In this document: positions 33,871 through 45,172 of the stretch, piece after piece
Position numbering within the stretch: the first letter of the stretch is position 1
Layout of the letters: each line of letters begins with the position of its first letter
From: Megalobrama amblycephala
Lineage: Eukaryota > Chordata > Actinopteri > Cypriniformes > Xenocyprididae
DNA: 64,000 bases
Reading direction: 5' to 3'
Assembly: GCF_018812025.1 (NCBI RefSeq)
Contig: NC_063054.1
Location: 10,198,582 to 10,262,581, forward strand
Translations under genes and position numbers: made by a program
The notes under the pieces: model-generated
The model's input: only the letters and a program-made list of their open reading frames with translations
Databases searched by the model: none
Told to the model about the DNA's origin: nothing

Positions 33871-35657
33871 TGGCAAGGTCCAGAGTGGCTCCTCGCAAAC
33901 AAATATCAATGCCTCGCTTGGAGCTCTGTGCAGCTCTCACAGGAGCACAGCTGGCAAAGTTGCTCAGTAAAGAGCTTTCTGTCTCTTCGGGTGATATAAT
34001 TCTGTGGACCGATTCAACAACAGTCCTGAGCTGGCTAAAATCCGACTCTTGCCGATATAAAGTTTTCGTCGGGACACGCATCGCTGAAATCCAGGACATG
34101 ACTTTGGTTTCAAATTGGCGGTATGTCAATACCACAGATAACCCAGCCGATGACCTGACTAGGGGGAAGACTTTGCTAGAGTTGAGCAAACCTCAGCGCT
34201 GGAGCCAAGGGCCATGGTTCCTTTATCAAGATCCCAGCACCTGGCCATCCTTGCTTGAATTAGCAGCTCCTGATGACCATGATGAGCTAAGAAAGCAATC
34301 ATTCTGTGGAAATGCTTGTCTTGCCAAGCCCCAACCTGACATCTCCGATGTTAAGAGTTGGAAAGACATGTTGAAGGCAACTCACCAGTCCCTTCACGGG
34401 GCGGCTGCAATTATGACAGCAGCAGATGCCATAGGTTTAATCCGAGTTGGGGGACAACTCCGCCGAGCCGAGGGCCTAGATCCAGACACAATACATCCTA
34501 TAATACTAGACCCTAAACATCATATTACAATGCTCCTAATCAAGGAATATGACAACCAGCTTCTGCATCCCGGACCAGAGAGGGTCTTGAGTGAAATCAG
34601 ACGCAAGTACTGGATCCTGCGTGGCAGAGAATCCATCAAGAAGCACCAGTACAACTGTGAGACATGTCAAAAATCCAAAGCAAATCCTGTAATCCCAAAG
34701 ATGGCAGACTTGCCCCCATCACGCCTACGACTATACAAACCACCGTTTTGGTCCACTGGTGTAGACTGTTTCAGCCCGTTCATTCTAAAGATTGGAAGAC
34801 GCACAGAGAAACGCTGGGGGATCATATTCAAATGTATGACGACATGCTGCATACATCTTGATCTTTTGGAGAGTATGGACAAGGATGCTTTTCTGATGGC
34901 GTTAAGACGATTTGTCTCACGCCGTGGTAAGCCATTTGAGATATTGGCGGATAGAGGCACAAACTTCCGGGGAGGAGCCACTGAACTCCAGGAGGCCTTT
35001 GCATCATTAGAAGCTTCACTTAAAGAACATCTAGCAGGCCTGGAAATCGCTTTCCAGTTTAACCCTCCACACGCCCCACACTTTGGAGGGGCATGGGAGC
35101 GAGAGATACGGTCAGTGAAAACTGCTCTGCAGGTAGTTTTGGGCAATCGAACAGTGACTGAAGCGGTCTTGCATACAGTGCTAGTGGAAGTTGAGGGAAT
35201 CATCAACTCTAAGCCACTCGGCTATGTTTCCTCAGATGTTGCCGACCCAGACCCTGTCACACCAAATCTATTGCTAATGGGTCGTCGTGATGCATCACTC
35301 CCACAAGCAGTCTACTCATCTAGTGATCTGTTAAGTCGGAGACGGTGGCGACACAGCCAAATTCTAGCTGATCACTTTTGGGTTAACTTCATACGACATT
35401 ACTTACCAAGCCTACAGACCCGCCAAAAATGGCAGAAGGACAATGCCAATCTAAGTAACGGTCAGATTGTCATGATAGTTGATCCGCAGTTGCCCCGAGC
35501 TTTGTGGCCTATTGGCAGAGTGACTAAAACCTATCCAGGAGAAGATAATCGCATACGCACCGCCGAAGTACAGGTGAAAGGACGAACTTATCTTCGGCCT
35601 GTTGCCCGGTTAGTTAAGTTGCCATCATGGGAGGATGAGGAAGAAGAAAATAACTGA
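33867..35657 (+). pseudogene. BEL/Pao pol, partial RNase H, integrase and C-terminal domain
   Basis: A 596-codon frame overlapping the RT stop by 4 bp, in a third phase. Residues 1-100 are the second half of RNase H: the conserved Glu is in PRLELCAAL (E19), Asp in LWTDSTT (D49), and Asp in DNPADDLTRG (D95/D96). The first half with its leading catalytic Asp is absent. The integrase zinc region spans about 210-268 with H234, C264 and C267; the position expected for the first His of an HX4H pair is Asp (D229). The integrase core has D300 (GVDCFSP), D362 (ADRGTNF) and E411 (GAWERE), a D-D-E triad. About 495-590 is the BEL-type DUF5641-like C terminus ending in an acidic tail. The ATG at 33867 is incidental; this is a piece of pol, not a separate gene. 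Confidence 0.9.
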
Positions 35658-35690
35658 GACTTTCCTTACTTATTACAAATTTAGATACTA

Positions 35691-35706
35691 AATTTGGGGG
35701 CGCCAA
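35691..35706 (+). other. Polypurine tract
   Basis: AATTTGGGGGCGCC ends two bases before the 3' LTR, where the plus-strand primer should lie. The GGGGGCG core is interrupted by pyrimidines at its 3' side, as is common for BEL elements. Confidence 0.65.
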
Positions 35707-36453
35707 TTTAGGAAAGTCTATCCCTTTAAATGCACTTTCATATTTAACCACTAGGGGGCACATGCCTTCCATCTTACTGATACCTATACACCTTCCCCTT
35801 TAAGACCATGCGCTTTATACACTGCACGCGCTGGGTCACGGTGAGCATCCGAACTTTAAAGCTGTGTGCGTTCATGCAGAAAAGTAAGTTTATTTATCAT
35901 TTCTAGTTAAATCATGCATGTTGATGATACTGATGTTGTTGTGATGATGTTGTATTAATCTTGTAAGAGTATATTTGCACAAGATGACGTTATTTGTTAA
36001 TCGACGTCAGAAAGCTAGCGTGCTAGATTCAAAGACCCGTGCTACAGTGCGTTGTTGTTACATTAATGTATAAATGTTGGTTTGTAAGCCATATTAAGAT
36101 AATTTTGGGATGCTATACCATCATAATTGTGAATGTATCAACGAATTGCAGATAATGGATCATTTATATGTATATCTGTGTGCATTATGGAAATGTTTAA
36201 TAGCTTAACAATGATTGTAATATTCATTTGTCTAATTTGCACCATTTTTCTTGTTTCAGACCACACACATACACACCCATACCCTTTATTTGTGTATTTT
36301 TACTGCAACTCAATATCTCACCAACGTGACCTGTATTTATGTACCCAACTTTATTAAAGTTCTTTTGGATGAAACTCTCCGAGCCCTTACTCTCTAACCG
36401 GAGTCACCAGTTTTCAAGGACTATCTGAACAATCCAGAGGTTCCACCTCTACA
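35707..36453 (+). repeat. 3' LTR of the BEL/Pao element
   Basis: 747 bp, collinear with 29175-29921 without any gap. Differences are T at 35708 (so it starts TT, not TG), G at 36151 and C at 36278. The poly(A) signal ATTAAA is at 36353-36358. Confidence 0.95.
36353..36358 (+). terminator. Poly(A) signal ATTAAA in the 3' LTR
   Basis: ATTAAA, the expected 3'-end signal for the element's genomic RNA. No AATAAA is nearby in the LTR. Confidence 0.55.
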
Positions 36454-36458
36454 TGCAT
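36454..36458 (+). repeat. Target-site duplication, right (TGCAT)
   Basis: Direct repeat of 29170-29174. Confidence 0.88.
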
Positions 36459-36541
36459 TGTCAGCTTATTAAGCATTATCAGTTTAAAAACTTGATGAAA
36501 ATGATGGCAGAATTTCCATTTTGGGTGAACAATCCCTTTAA
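36459..36541 (+). repeat. Right-end remnant of an AATCCCTTTAA miniature
   Basis: GGCAGAATTTCCATTTTGGG followed by TGAACAATCCCTTTAA is the right end of the family seen complete at 13382-13716. Its terminal TTAA is shared with the next element. Confidence 0.55.
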
Positions 36542-36868
36542 AGGGGACCTAATAGGCAAAATTATGAGGTGTTTGAACACCGATGGGTATGTAAACAACG
36601 CCTATAATGGTAAAAATCCACTCACTCATTTTTTTATAATTCCTATAAATCAAAAACAGTCTTTTCAAAGAAGATGATTCAGATTCTCCCCTATGATGAC
36701 ACCATTGTAGGGAGAAGCCCCGCCCACAGATCTGCCTTATTAGCATAGACACAATATTTAATTTTCAAAGGAAATGTCCTGAAGAAAATCTGAAGTCTTA
36801 TACGTTTGCGCCAATAACGGCAATTGGTCTTTTCAACACTAGATTTTTTTCAGAAGGTTAATTCTGAA
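36538..36868 (-). mobile_element. Truncated copy of the 2940-4788 TTAA family, with an empty site
   Basis: Starts TTAAAGGGGACCTAATAGGC and runs collinearly with the reverse complement of 4788 back through the copy A junction (CAATTGGTCTTTTCAACACT). It has GGTCTTTTC only once, at 36826-36834. It therefore preserves the target of the nested element. It ends where the AAGGCAGG miniature begins. Confidence 0.75.
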
Positions 36869-36875
36869 ACATATA

Positions 36876-37256
36876 AAGGCAGGAACACACCAAGCCGACG
36901 GTCAGCCGTCGGGCAGTTTTTGTTCGTCGGCCGACTAAGTTTTCTCAGTGTGTTCCGCACCGTCGGCTGAAGTTGGTCCTCGTCGGCTTTTTCCGGTCGA
37001 TTCGACATGTTGAGTCGGCGTCAGAGCCCATCTGATCATTCTGATTGGCTGTTCAGCTACTGCCACCTGCTGGTACGGAAAGGCATTTCATCTTACGCAG
37101 GCGCAAAACGAGCGTGCTACTTGGCTGTTGGCTGTCGAGCATCGGTTTGGTGTGTCAGGGCAATTTTGGACACAGATGCTGCTGACGTGAGCCAACCCCA
37201 CAGTCTGCTTTCGTCACCACTAGTTCGTCGGCATCGGTTTGGTGTGTACCTTCCTT
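36876..37256. mobile_element. Miniature element with AAGGCAGGAACACACCAA ends
   Basis: The left end AAGGCAGGAACACACCAAG and the right end TTGGTGTG-TACCTTCCTT are inverted repeats. Inside are many CGTCGGC/GCCGACG motifs that can pair. It is 381 bp, CpG-rich for the region and non-coding; the 83-codon frame across it is fortuitous. Confidence 0.75.
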
Positions 37257-38001
37257 AAAGGTGCCATCGAACGTTTTTTTACAAGATGTAATATAAGTCT
37301 AAGGTGTCCCCTGAATGTGTCTGTAAAGTTTCAGCTCATAATACACCATAGATTTTTTTTAATTAATTTTTTTAACTGCCTATTTTGGGGCATCATTAAC
37401 TATGCACCGATTCATGCTGCAGCCCCTTTAAATCTTGCGCTCCCCGCCCATGGAGCTCGCGCTTGCCTTCAACAGCATAAAGTTCACACAGCTAATATAA
37501 CCCTCAAAATGGATCTTTACAAAGTGTTCATCATGCAACATCTCTAATCGCGTAAGTACAGTGTTTATTTGGATGTTTACATTTGATTCTGAATGAGTTT
37601 GATGGTGCTCCGTGGCTAAAGCTAACATTACACACTGTTGGAGAGATTTATAAAGAATGAAGATGTGTTTATGCATTATACAGACTGCATGTGTTTAAAA
37701 ATGAAAATAGCGACGGCTCTTGTCTCCGTGAATACAGTAAGAAACGATGGTAACTTTAACCACATTTAACAGAACATTAGCAACATGCTAACGAAACATT
37801 TATAAAGACAATTTACAAATATCACTAAAAATATCATGTTATCATTGATCATGTCAGTTATTATTGCTCCATCTGCCATTTTTCACTGTTGTCCTTGCTT
37901 GCTTACCTAGTCTGATGATTCAGCTGTGCACAGATCCAGACGTTAATACTGGCTGCCCTTGTGTAATGCCTTGAACATGGGCTGGCATATGCAAATATTG
38001 A
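37255..38001 (-). mobile_element. TTAAAGGTGCC element, copy 2 (truncated)
   Basis: Reverse orientation relative to 24918-25869. It begins TTAAAGGTGCCATCGAACG and runs through CAGCTCATAATACACCATAG and ATTGATCATGTCAGTTATTA. Similarity stops after GGCATATGCAAATATTG near 38001. The far terminal repeat is missing, so it is a truncated copy. Confidence 0.8.
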
Positions 38002-39506
38002 GTAATGTTGTGAGTAAAATTCATGCTAATTGAATGAGATCACACCAGTTTCATTTGACATATTCTGTGAATGTTTCCTGAACATAATTCATTCTTGTTG
38101 ATCCAACCAGTGCTATTGCAATTCAGACTGGTGCCCTTGTGCAGTGTTGCTCAAGTTTTCTGCACTTTTAAGGAAATGGAAAGACCTGTTAGTGTTGAAG
38201 TGTTTAATGTTTAGTTATTTTGAACATTTAAAAGAGTTTGTAGCGTATATATATAAAAATGTTTTTGTTACCATCATGGTGAAGATGTGCGCTTGTGCTT
38301 AGGTTGTGAATAGCTGTTGTACACAGACATACATGTTTCATGACCATTGAGAGGGATAAAGCTGATGACCATATGTAGACTGTGTAAATTATGTGCTGGC
38401 CCTCAAACTAATTTATTTATATTTCTATAAAAACTAAACTAAAATATCACTTTTTCATATGCTAAGTAACATTTATAGCATGCAAGTAATGATCAGGTAA
38501 AGAACTTCTCATCACTGGCTTTAGCACAGTTAAAGCTTGTTGAGAACAACATAGATTTATTTCATGCAGCCACCCATAGCCTAACCACAAGGTCTACACT
38601 TCAGCATAATGGTAACCTCAAAAAAACCGACATAACAAACTCTTTTAAATGTCAAATATAACTGAACATCAAACTTTAAAAGGTATTTCCCTTTACTAAA
38701 AACACATTAAACAGCACTTAAGTTCAACATTTACTGTCCTGATCTTTCCCTACGCAAAGCATGCTGGGAACTAGAAATCCACTGCCCAGTTTCAATCAAT
38801 GCAACATAAATGATTCATGTCATCCCAACACAAATGGTTTAGGTTAACCTAACATTTTGCAAATTTAATTTCATTTAACATAATACAATTGAGTGCAAAT
38901 GCCAATTAAGTAAAAAACTAAAGATTTGTGTTGGTTCAGCTTATTTTATTTAAATAAACTGAACAAGCAGCTAGAATCATTTTTTTGAGTGTAACGTCAA
39001 TGAGGAAAACTGAGAGAACAATTATTTATCCAAACACTATAATGTTTCTACAGTAGTAATAATGCTGGTAGATTCTGTTTTATCTAGACTGCTGTGACCT
39101 GCCTATACCTGTTCTCTAAGTTTACACAGACCTCAAATTTTAGGTTCTGCCTTGTGCCTCATTCCATAACAGCATGACTTCAAATCCTGCTTGAGTAGTA
39201 AAGAGGAGTCTGTCCCAATGGCACCATAACTGAGCTGGGAGGTACAGTTAAAGAGGATGAAATACTGCACTAGAGCGAGTTTTTCTGTAAGCTGCGATGT
39301 TGTTTCAGAAGCTTGGAGACTCAAATGACAATCCAGACCCTTTCTCAATACCTAGCATGCTTTCTTATCTAGTGGGTTGTGGGTTTAAAGGTATAGTTGA
39401 TGAAAATGAATATTCCGTCATCACGTTCATGTCCAAACTTGTACTTACTTTCTTCTTCTGAGCACAAAAAAAGTTAAAAAGCACCTCAAAGAGTTTGATC
39501 TCATAC
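38002..39506. other. Mostly unique non-genic interval
   Basis: About 38745-38992 ends in TTTTTTTGAGTGTAAC, an old miniature-element fragment. About 39385-39470 is a decayed AAAGGTATAGTTGATGAAAA fragment of the AACTATCCCTTTAA family. No gene supported. Confidence 0.4.
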
Positions 39507-39635
39507 CTGCTGTCTTTGAATTGGCAGACTGGATCCAGACTTCCAGCGCTGGAGGTCTGTGGTGAACCACCCACTGCTGGCAGTGGTCTGACCCGGCTGA
39601 AGCAGCGGATGGGGTGGGTGTTGAATCTAAGGCCC
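39507..39635 (-). other. Candidate host exon (unassigned)
   Basis: A GC-rich, CpG-poor block in AT-rich surroundings. On the minus strand it has a polypyrimidine acceptor (CCGTCCTCTCCACAG before 39635) and a good donor (CAG then GTATGAG after 39507), enclosing 129 nt, a multiple of three, with two open phases. One phase would read ALDSTPTPSAASAGSDHCQQ at its start. The plus strand also offers an acceptor (TTGGCAG at 39527) and donor (CCAG then GTAAGC at 39659), open in one phase, so orientation is uncertain. I do not recognise the protein, and no neighbouring exon is visible. Confidence 0.25.
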
Positions 39636-39659
39636 CTGTGGAGAGGACGGGAGTCCAGG

Positions 39660-41164
39660 TAAGCCACCCACACCTGCAGGATGTCCTGTCAGACGGTATA
39701 AAACCAACAGGCTGACGTCAGTTGCCCAGTCCTATGTTTCTCAGGTTATATAAACTCTGTGTTGTATTATTAATATCTGAGTTTTGTTTATTTAAAGGGA
39801 GGAACTCCTAGGGTGGGATTTTTGATAAGATTGGGCAGATCCTGTGCCTGATCCTGATGTCACACAATTATGGGTAAAAGTACAAGACGTTTCAATCTAA
39901 TTATGTTTGCCATCTTCTAAAATTGGGCTGAACGGTTATTTAGTACCATGAGATCCAGATGAGAAAAGATGCTGCTTTAAGCACATATGAGATTTGTTAA
40001 TTAACATTGCATTTCAGCCTCTTCCGAGAGGCAGATTTGTCTAAATAAACTATGAACAAAACAGAACTAGTCACTGAAACAGTCGAATGTGTCTGTTATT
40101 TATTCATCTTTGTCCAGAATGATCAAAGAAATGTTTGTTTTTGCTAAGAAGTCGAGATGGATTTGTTCGCATGTGTGTTAACAGCAGAAGGAACCCATAT
40201 TTATGGAGGAAGAGAGATAAAAGTGAAAGAGAAAAAGAAAGAGTAAAGCTGCGCTAAATATTCTTACCAGATGCTGTTTTTGAGTGGTTTCTTTTGGAGT
40301 TGTGATGTCTGTTTCTCTTGATCTCGGTCCAAATTCCCAATGCCAAGCAACTCTTCCAGAACCAGGTAGATTTCTGCTCAGGAAATTAGCTGAAGAACAT
40401 GTAGTTTACAAGGATCTTCTGTCCATAATTCACATAAATATTTGAATAATTATTGCATTACTGCGATCCTAATGGAATAGAGTGGATTTAATCGGTAGGA
40501 TGAATGATGTTATACATTGACCATCAGAGCCTTGGAACTAATTGCTGTGAGGTAGAAAAATAAGTAAAACTGTAATGTATTTAGTGTAATTTAACATGAC
40601 GTAAAGGTGTACAATGTTTTTTTTTTAACTGTTTTCATTTGATTGTGCCAATATGAAGCTTTTTTTTTATTTGTTTTTCAAACGCAAGATATGGTGTGCC
40701 ATTAAACAGAATTGCAGATTGAATTGCAGATCCATATAAACAATTGTAACTTGATGTTCCAGTTACAAAGTTATTTTTGACCATGACTGCATGATATTTT
40801 ACTTTACATACAATCTGACAAAGGGCAGTTTAGGGTAAAGACATTTATCTTAAACATAGATTCAGTTACATATACTGCATAACATTGTTTTTTTGTTTGC
40901 TTTTTTTTTTTTTTTTTTTTTTTCTCTGTTTTGACCCTGTGTCCCGTTTATGATGTTTCCTCAAGGGACTACTGCGACAGAGTGAAAAAAGTTAAATAAA
41001 ACATATGTTACCTCATTTCTCTTTGGAAGAAATGCAAATATCCATGCAATCCAGATATGTGTCCACTTTTGGGCTTTTCTGACAAGCATGCACATCGTTA
41101 AAGATGGCAAGCGATTAATGGTCGAGTAACCTGACATGTTTCTTGTCCATGACACGACAAAATT
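39660..41164. other. Non-genic interval
   Basis: Non-repetitive AT-rich sequence with a poly(T) run near 40901-40923. No feature supported. Confidence 0.4.
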
Positions 41165-41470
41165 TTAGGAGTCTAAATCATATAATCTGACAGGGTGACT
41201 ATCATAACTGACAAAAATATTATGTAGTCTGAACCCAGCATAAGGCTGAACACTGCTACTGACAGTTTCTGACATTTTCAGTGCGTGAGATTGTCCTGTT
41301 TTGTTGTTGCCAGTATGCCAGAGCATGAGCTCTTGAAGCTCCGACCTCTTCTTGAAAGGGGGCTGGGAACACCAGCTCATTTGCATTTAAAGTGACACAC
41401 ACAAAAAGTGGCATGCTATAAATTTTAACATGCTATAAAAATGATCTGTGGGGTATTTTGAGCTAAAACT
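41165..41470 (-). mobile_element. Fragment of the 2940-4788 TTAA family (left part)
   Basis: The minus strand matches the left part of 2940-4788: GGGTATTTTGAGCTAAAACT, GCTCATTTGCATTTAAAGTG, GAGATTGTCCTGTTTTGTTG. Both ends are lost. Confidence 0.65.
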
Positions 41471-41517
41471 CATAGTGTAATGTAATTGTGTTATGAATGT
41501 TATTTTAATGTTATTTT

Positions 41518-42240
41518 AGTGCTGTCAAAATTTAACGCGTTAACGCATACGATTATTTTTTTCAGTTTAACACGCTAAAAATATTAAACGCAATTAAAGC
41601 AGCATCCGTTTTTTTCCCCGTCACCCTTTAGCTAGCGTTACATTATATGATCACGCTATCATTCACTCAAGCGCTATTAAACCAATCAAGCATGATAAGA
41701 GGCAAAAAAAATAAATAAAAATAAATCTGTACTGGCGTGCTGTCTGTGAATCTCCTGTCGATGGCGTTCTCTTTCACACTTAAACGGACAAAACACACAA
41801 ACGTATACCAAAATGCCCAAGTATCCTCGTAAACACAGTCTTAAATGAGCTAAATAAAGTCTTAAATGACCATGAAGACTTGTGAATCAGATCTTAAAGT
41901 GACAGCAGCCTAATAAACCTGCTAGCCTACTGTGATGTCAAAGAACAAAATACAAAGAGAAAATCACTCACTTCTCTTTACTGAATCACTTTTGTAGCTT
42001 TAATATTAGGATTAATCTATATTTAATTTATAATTTATGCAGTGAAGACTGTGAGGTATTTGATAACTTTATTCAAATATTTTAAATACTGTCTTTGTTG
42101 CTTCTACGTTAATTTGGAGATTAAATGCGAAATTATTACGACATAAAAATATATTAACTTTAATGTTAGGTGTAATTAATCACGATTAATTACAGAAAAA
42201 TGTGTGAATAATTAGTTATTATTTAATCGATTGACAGCAC
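41518..42240. mobile_element. Inverted-repeat element with GTGCTGTCAA / TTGACAGCAC ends
   Basis: Starts AGTGCTGTCAAAATTTAACG and ends AATCGATTGACAGCAC. Subterminal TAACGCGTTAACGC and TAATCACGATTAATTA palindromes are characteristic. About 720 bp, with no transposase frame. No clear target duplication is visible. Probably a hAT-related non-autonomous element, by recall. Confidence 0.65.
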
Positions 42241-44194
42241 CAGTTTATGTATTTGTATGCAATTTAAAATATTTTTTTATTTATTTATTTTTATATTTTA
42301 TTTATTTAATCTGTCAGGTAGTAGTGATATTTATGTGATTCATTCTCTTTAATATTCCCTTGAAAAACTTTTATAAAATCAACCACTGTAATAACAGGCA
42401 TCATATGAGATATAATTATATGTAGACCGAGTTAAATATACTCCAAAACATTGTTTTTTTGTTTGTTTTTTGTCTGTTTTGACCTTGGGTCCTCATGTAA
42501 ACGTTCGTTCATTCATTCGTTCATGTAATAGGGATAGTTACTGTGATCCATTCCATTTAAAAGAAAAACATTCATAAAATCATCATGAAAAAAAAAAAAA
42601 TCATCACGTATCTAGAGATTTATATGGAAATCATTGTAATAACAGGGCTCATATGAGATATTTAACATTCCTTTGTTATAGCCGCTGGACACAACCCACT
42701 CTTTCATCCCTCTGTCTCTCTGTCCTCTGTCTTTCTCTTTGACCTATTGATCGCGTTCTCATGGGGTGTTACATAACTGCTGATACCTCTGAACAGCTCT
42801 CTCCTGTTGACACTTGTGGATGTGTTGCCCAGCATGGCAGATTACAAGCCAGTCTTCTGCTCTGTGTTTGTCTCTGTGTGTGAGTACAGTATTCACTCTG
42901 TCACATCATGTGCCAAAGGCAGCAGAGTCCAGATTCTCCAGCGGGGCACAGAGAGGGCATACTGAGGGTCAAAACCACCTCACACCCCCCTGCTCTCTGC
43001 CTCACTGCCATCAATCCTTACATTCTCACTCACACACACATACACACACACATTAAACATCACACACTGAGGTGGCTTTTTAAAGTACTATAACCCCACT
43101 GATTTTAAAAAAATTCTGCTTTCCCCGCTCTTCCAATTTCATACTTGTAAGTACAAGAAAGCTCATTTTCAACATTTTTATGATTGGTTACAAACTTGTT
43201 GGTTTATTGAATGCAGTGTTTTTCAAAAGAATGTTACAAAGACATCCATAAACCTAAAACATATAAAATGAAAACTCAAGGCAGGGTACTCAACATTTTG
43301 CTTTTTGTTTCTGTTTTGTTTTGTTTCACTTTGATTCGTTTTGGTTTAGGTTTTGGTTTTGTTTTTTGTTTTTTTATTGCATTTCTTTCACTTTGTTTTG
43401 GTTTGTTGGTTTTGTTGGGTTTTGTGCTTTTGGTTTGTTTTAGTATTGATTTTGAATGTGCATGTTCATCTTAACTCAGGGGCTAAATTAGTTGGAACAA
43501 TCTGGAGCAGCATTTTTTGTTTGTTTGTTTATTTATTTATTTATAGAGGAGTTACTGTAACTGAAGTAGAAAATAGATTTCCCTTAAAACAAGACAATTT
43601 CATCATGTCTTCAGACAAACATATTTACTTAAAAATAGTGTTTTCCTGTCTTGAATCATTCCACAAAAGTCAGTTTAATCTCCAAGGAAGATGTTGCCAA
43701 GGAAGTGTGTGTGGTGCCATACTGACTGTGGCACTTTCCAGAAGTGCTATCAGTGAACATTCCCAGCATCACTAATTCACATTCAGACAGGCACTTGCAC
43801 ACTTTGGGTCATCTTTAAATAGCATGTGATAGGCTCTGATGCCACTTTCTTTGGGAGCAGGATGGGGGCTCTGGAGGTATGGAAAATAAATTTCCTGCTT
43901 TCTCCCTGTCCGGATCTGCCTGAGCAACAAGTCGGATCATGCCAGGGAGCGGATGGGCTTGGGAGTAGGCAGGAAATCTCAGGAAGCAAGGGGGTCGGAT
44001 GGAGTGCCGATATTGGGACCACTCCTGAGCAGGAATCAGGAAAACTGGAATTTGTTTTACAGTTTTCCCAAACTGTTGTTCTTCCTCTTCACCCCTGCAG
44101 TCGCTGCGGTTGGCTATCCCACATCTACCTCTATCCCAGTGGGTACATGAGTGCTTATGGAAAAGGGAACATCTGTGTGACTAAACGCTTTTCA
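42241..44194. other. Non-genic interval
   Basis: Low-complexity T/G-rich sequence at 43290-43450 and a (CA)n run at 43030-43051. A better-composed stretch at 43826-44209 has a 127-codon frame (starting MIGSDATFFGSRMGALEVWK) with no recognisable domain and no convincing splice context. I do not call it a gene. Confidence 0.4.
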
Positions 44195-45131
44195 TTAAAG
44201 GTGCCATAGAATAAAAAATTGAATTTATCTTGGCATAGTTAAATAACAAGAGTTCAGTACATGGAAATGACATACAGTGAGTCTCAAACTCCATTGTTTC
44301 CTCCTTCTTATGTAAATTTGATTTGTTTAAAAGACCTCCGAAGAACAGGCGAATCTCAACATAACACCGGCTTTTACACAGTTATACAGTCGGGATCATT
44401 AATATGTACGCCCCCGATATTTGCATATGCCAGCCCATGTTCAAGGCATTAGACAAGGGCAGCCAGTATTAACGTCTGGATCTGTGCACAGCTGAATCAT
44501 CAGACTAGGTAAGCAAGCAAGAACAATAGCGAAAAATGGCAGATGGAGCAATAATAACTGACATGATCCATGATAACATGATATTTTTAGTGATATTTGT
44601 AAATTGTCTTTCTAAATGTTTCGTTAGCATGTTGCTAATGTACTGTTAAATGTGGTTAAAGTTACCATCGTTTCTTACTGTATTCACAGAGACAAAAGCC
44701 GTTGCTATTTTCATTTTTAAACACTTGCAGTCTGTATAATGCATAAACACAGCTTCTTTATAAATCTCTCCAACAGTGTGCAATGTTAGCTTTAGCCCAT
44801 TAGCCAAACTCAATCAGACTCATTCAGAATCAAATGTAAACATCCAAATAAATACTGTACTGTACATGCATGACGAACATTTTGTGAAAATCAATTTTGA
44901 GGGTTATATTAGCTGTGTGAACTTTGTTTATGCAATGTATTAGAGTCGTAAGCTCGGGGGCGGGAAGCGTGAGGATTTAAAGGGGAAGCAGCCTGAATCG
45001 GCGCATATTTAATGATGCCCCAAAATAGGCAGCTACAAATGGGGTATTTTGAGCTGAAACTTCAGACACATTCAGGGGACACCTTAGACTTATATTACAT
45101 CTTGTGAAAAAGCATTCTAGGGCACCTTTAA
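44195..45131 (+). mobile_element. TTAAAGGTGCC element, copy 3
   Basis: TTAA borders, left TTAAAGGTGCCATAGAATA and right ATTCTAGGGCACCTTTAA. It has the same internal phrases as 24918-25869. It keeps the uninterrupted ACACTTGCAGTCTG sequence that is split in copy 4. Confidence 0.85.
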
Positions 45132-45172
45132 AACAATCCTGTACAAAATATACCATTGTTACCATATTTATT

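Larger units (their letters stand above)
29175..36453 (+). mobile_element. BEL/Pao LTR retrotransposon, near full length, pol broken
   Basis: A 7,279-bp element with 747-bp direct LTRs, 5-bp flanking duplications (TGCAT), a tRNA-Tyr primer-binding site and a polypurine tract. The domain order is gag, zinc-finger region, aspartic protease, reverse transcriptase, RNase H, integrase, BEL-type C-terminal domain. Integrase lying after RNase H, a gag of the DUF1759 type and a TGVDCFSP integrase motif place it in BEL/Pao rather than Gypsy or Copia. No envelope frame follows pol. The LTRs differ at three of 747 positions, so insertion is recent. The coding part has one frame change after protease and a large deletion between RT and RNase H, so this copy cannot make a complete pol. 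Confidence 0.95.

Noticed and set aside
34667..35206. 179-codon minus-strand frame under the integrase
   Set aside because: It is the antisense shadow of the integrase coding sequence, without its own start context or similarity.
37007..37258. 83-codon frame starting MLSRRQSPSDHS
   Set aside because: It falls inside the AAGGCAGG inverted-repeat miniature, which is non-coding.
43826..44209. 127-codon frame starting MIGSDATFFGSR
   Set aside because: No recognisable domain, no good flanking splice sites, and it runs into the start of a TTAA element.
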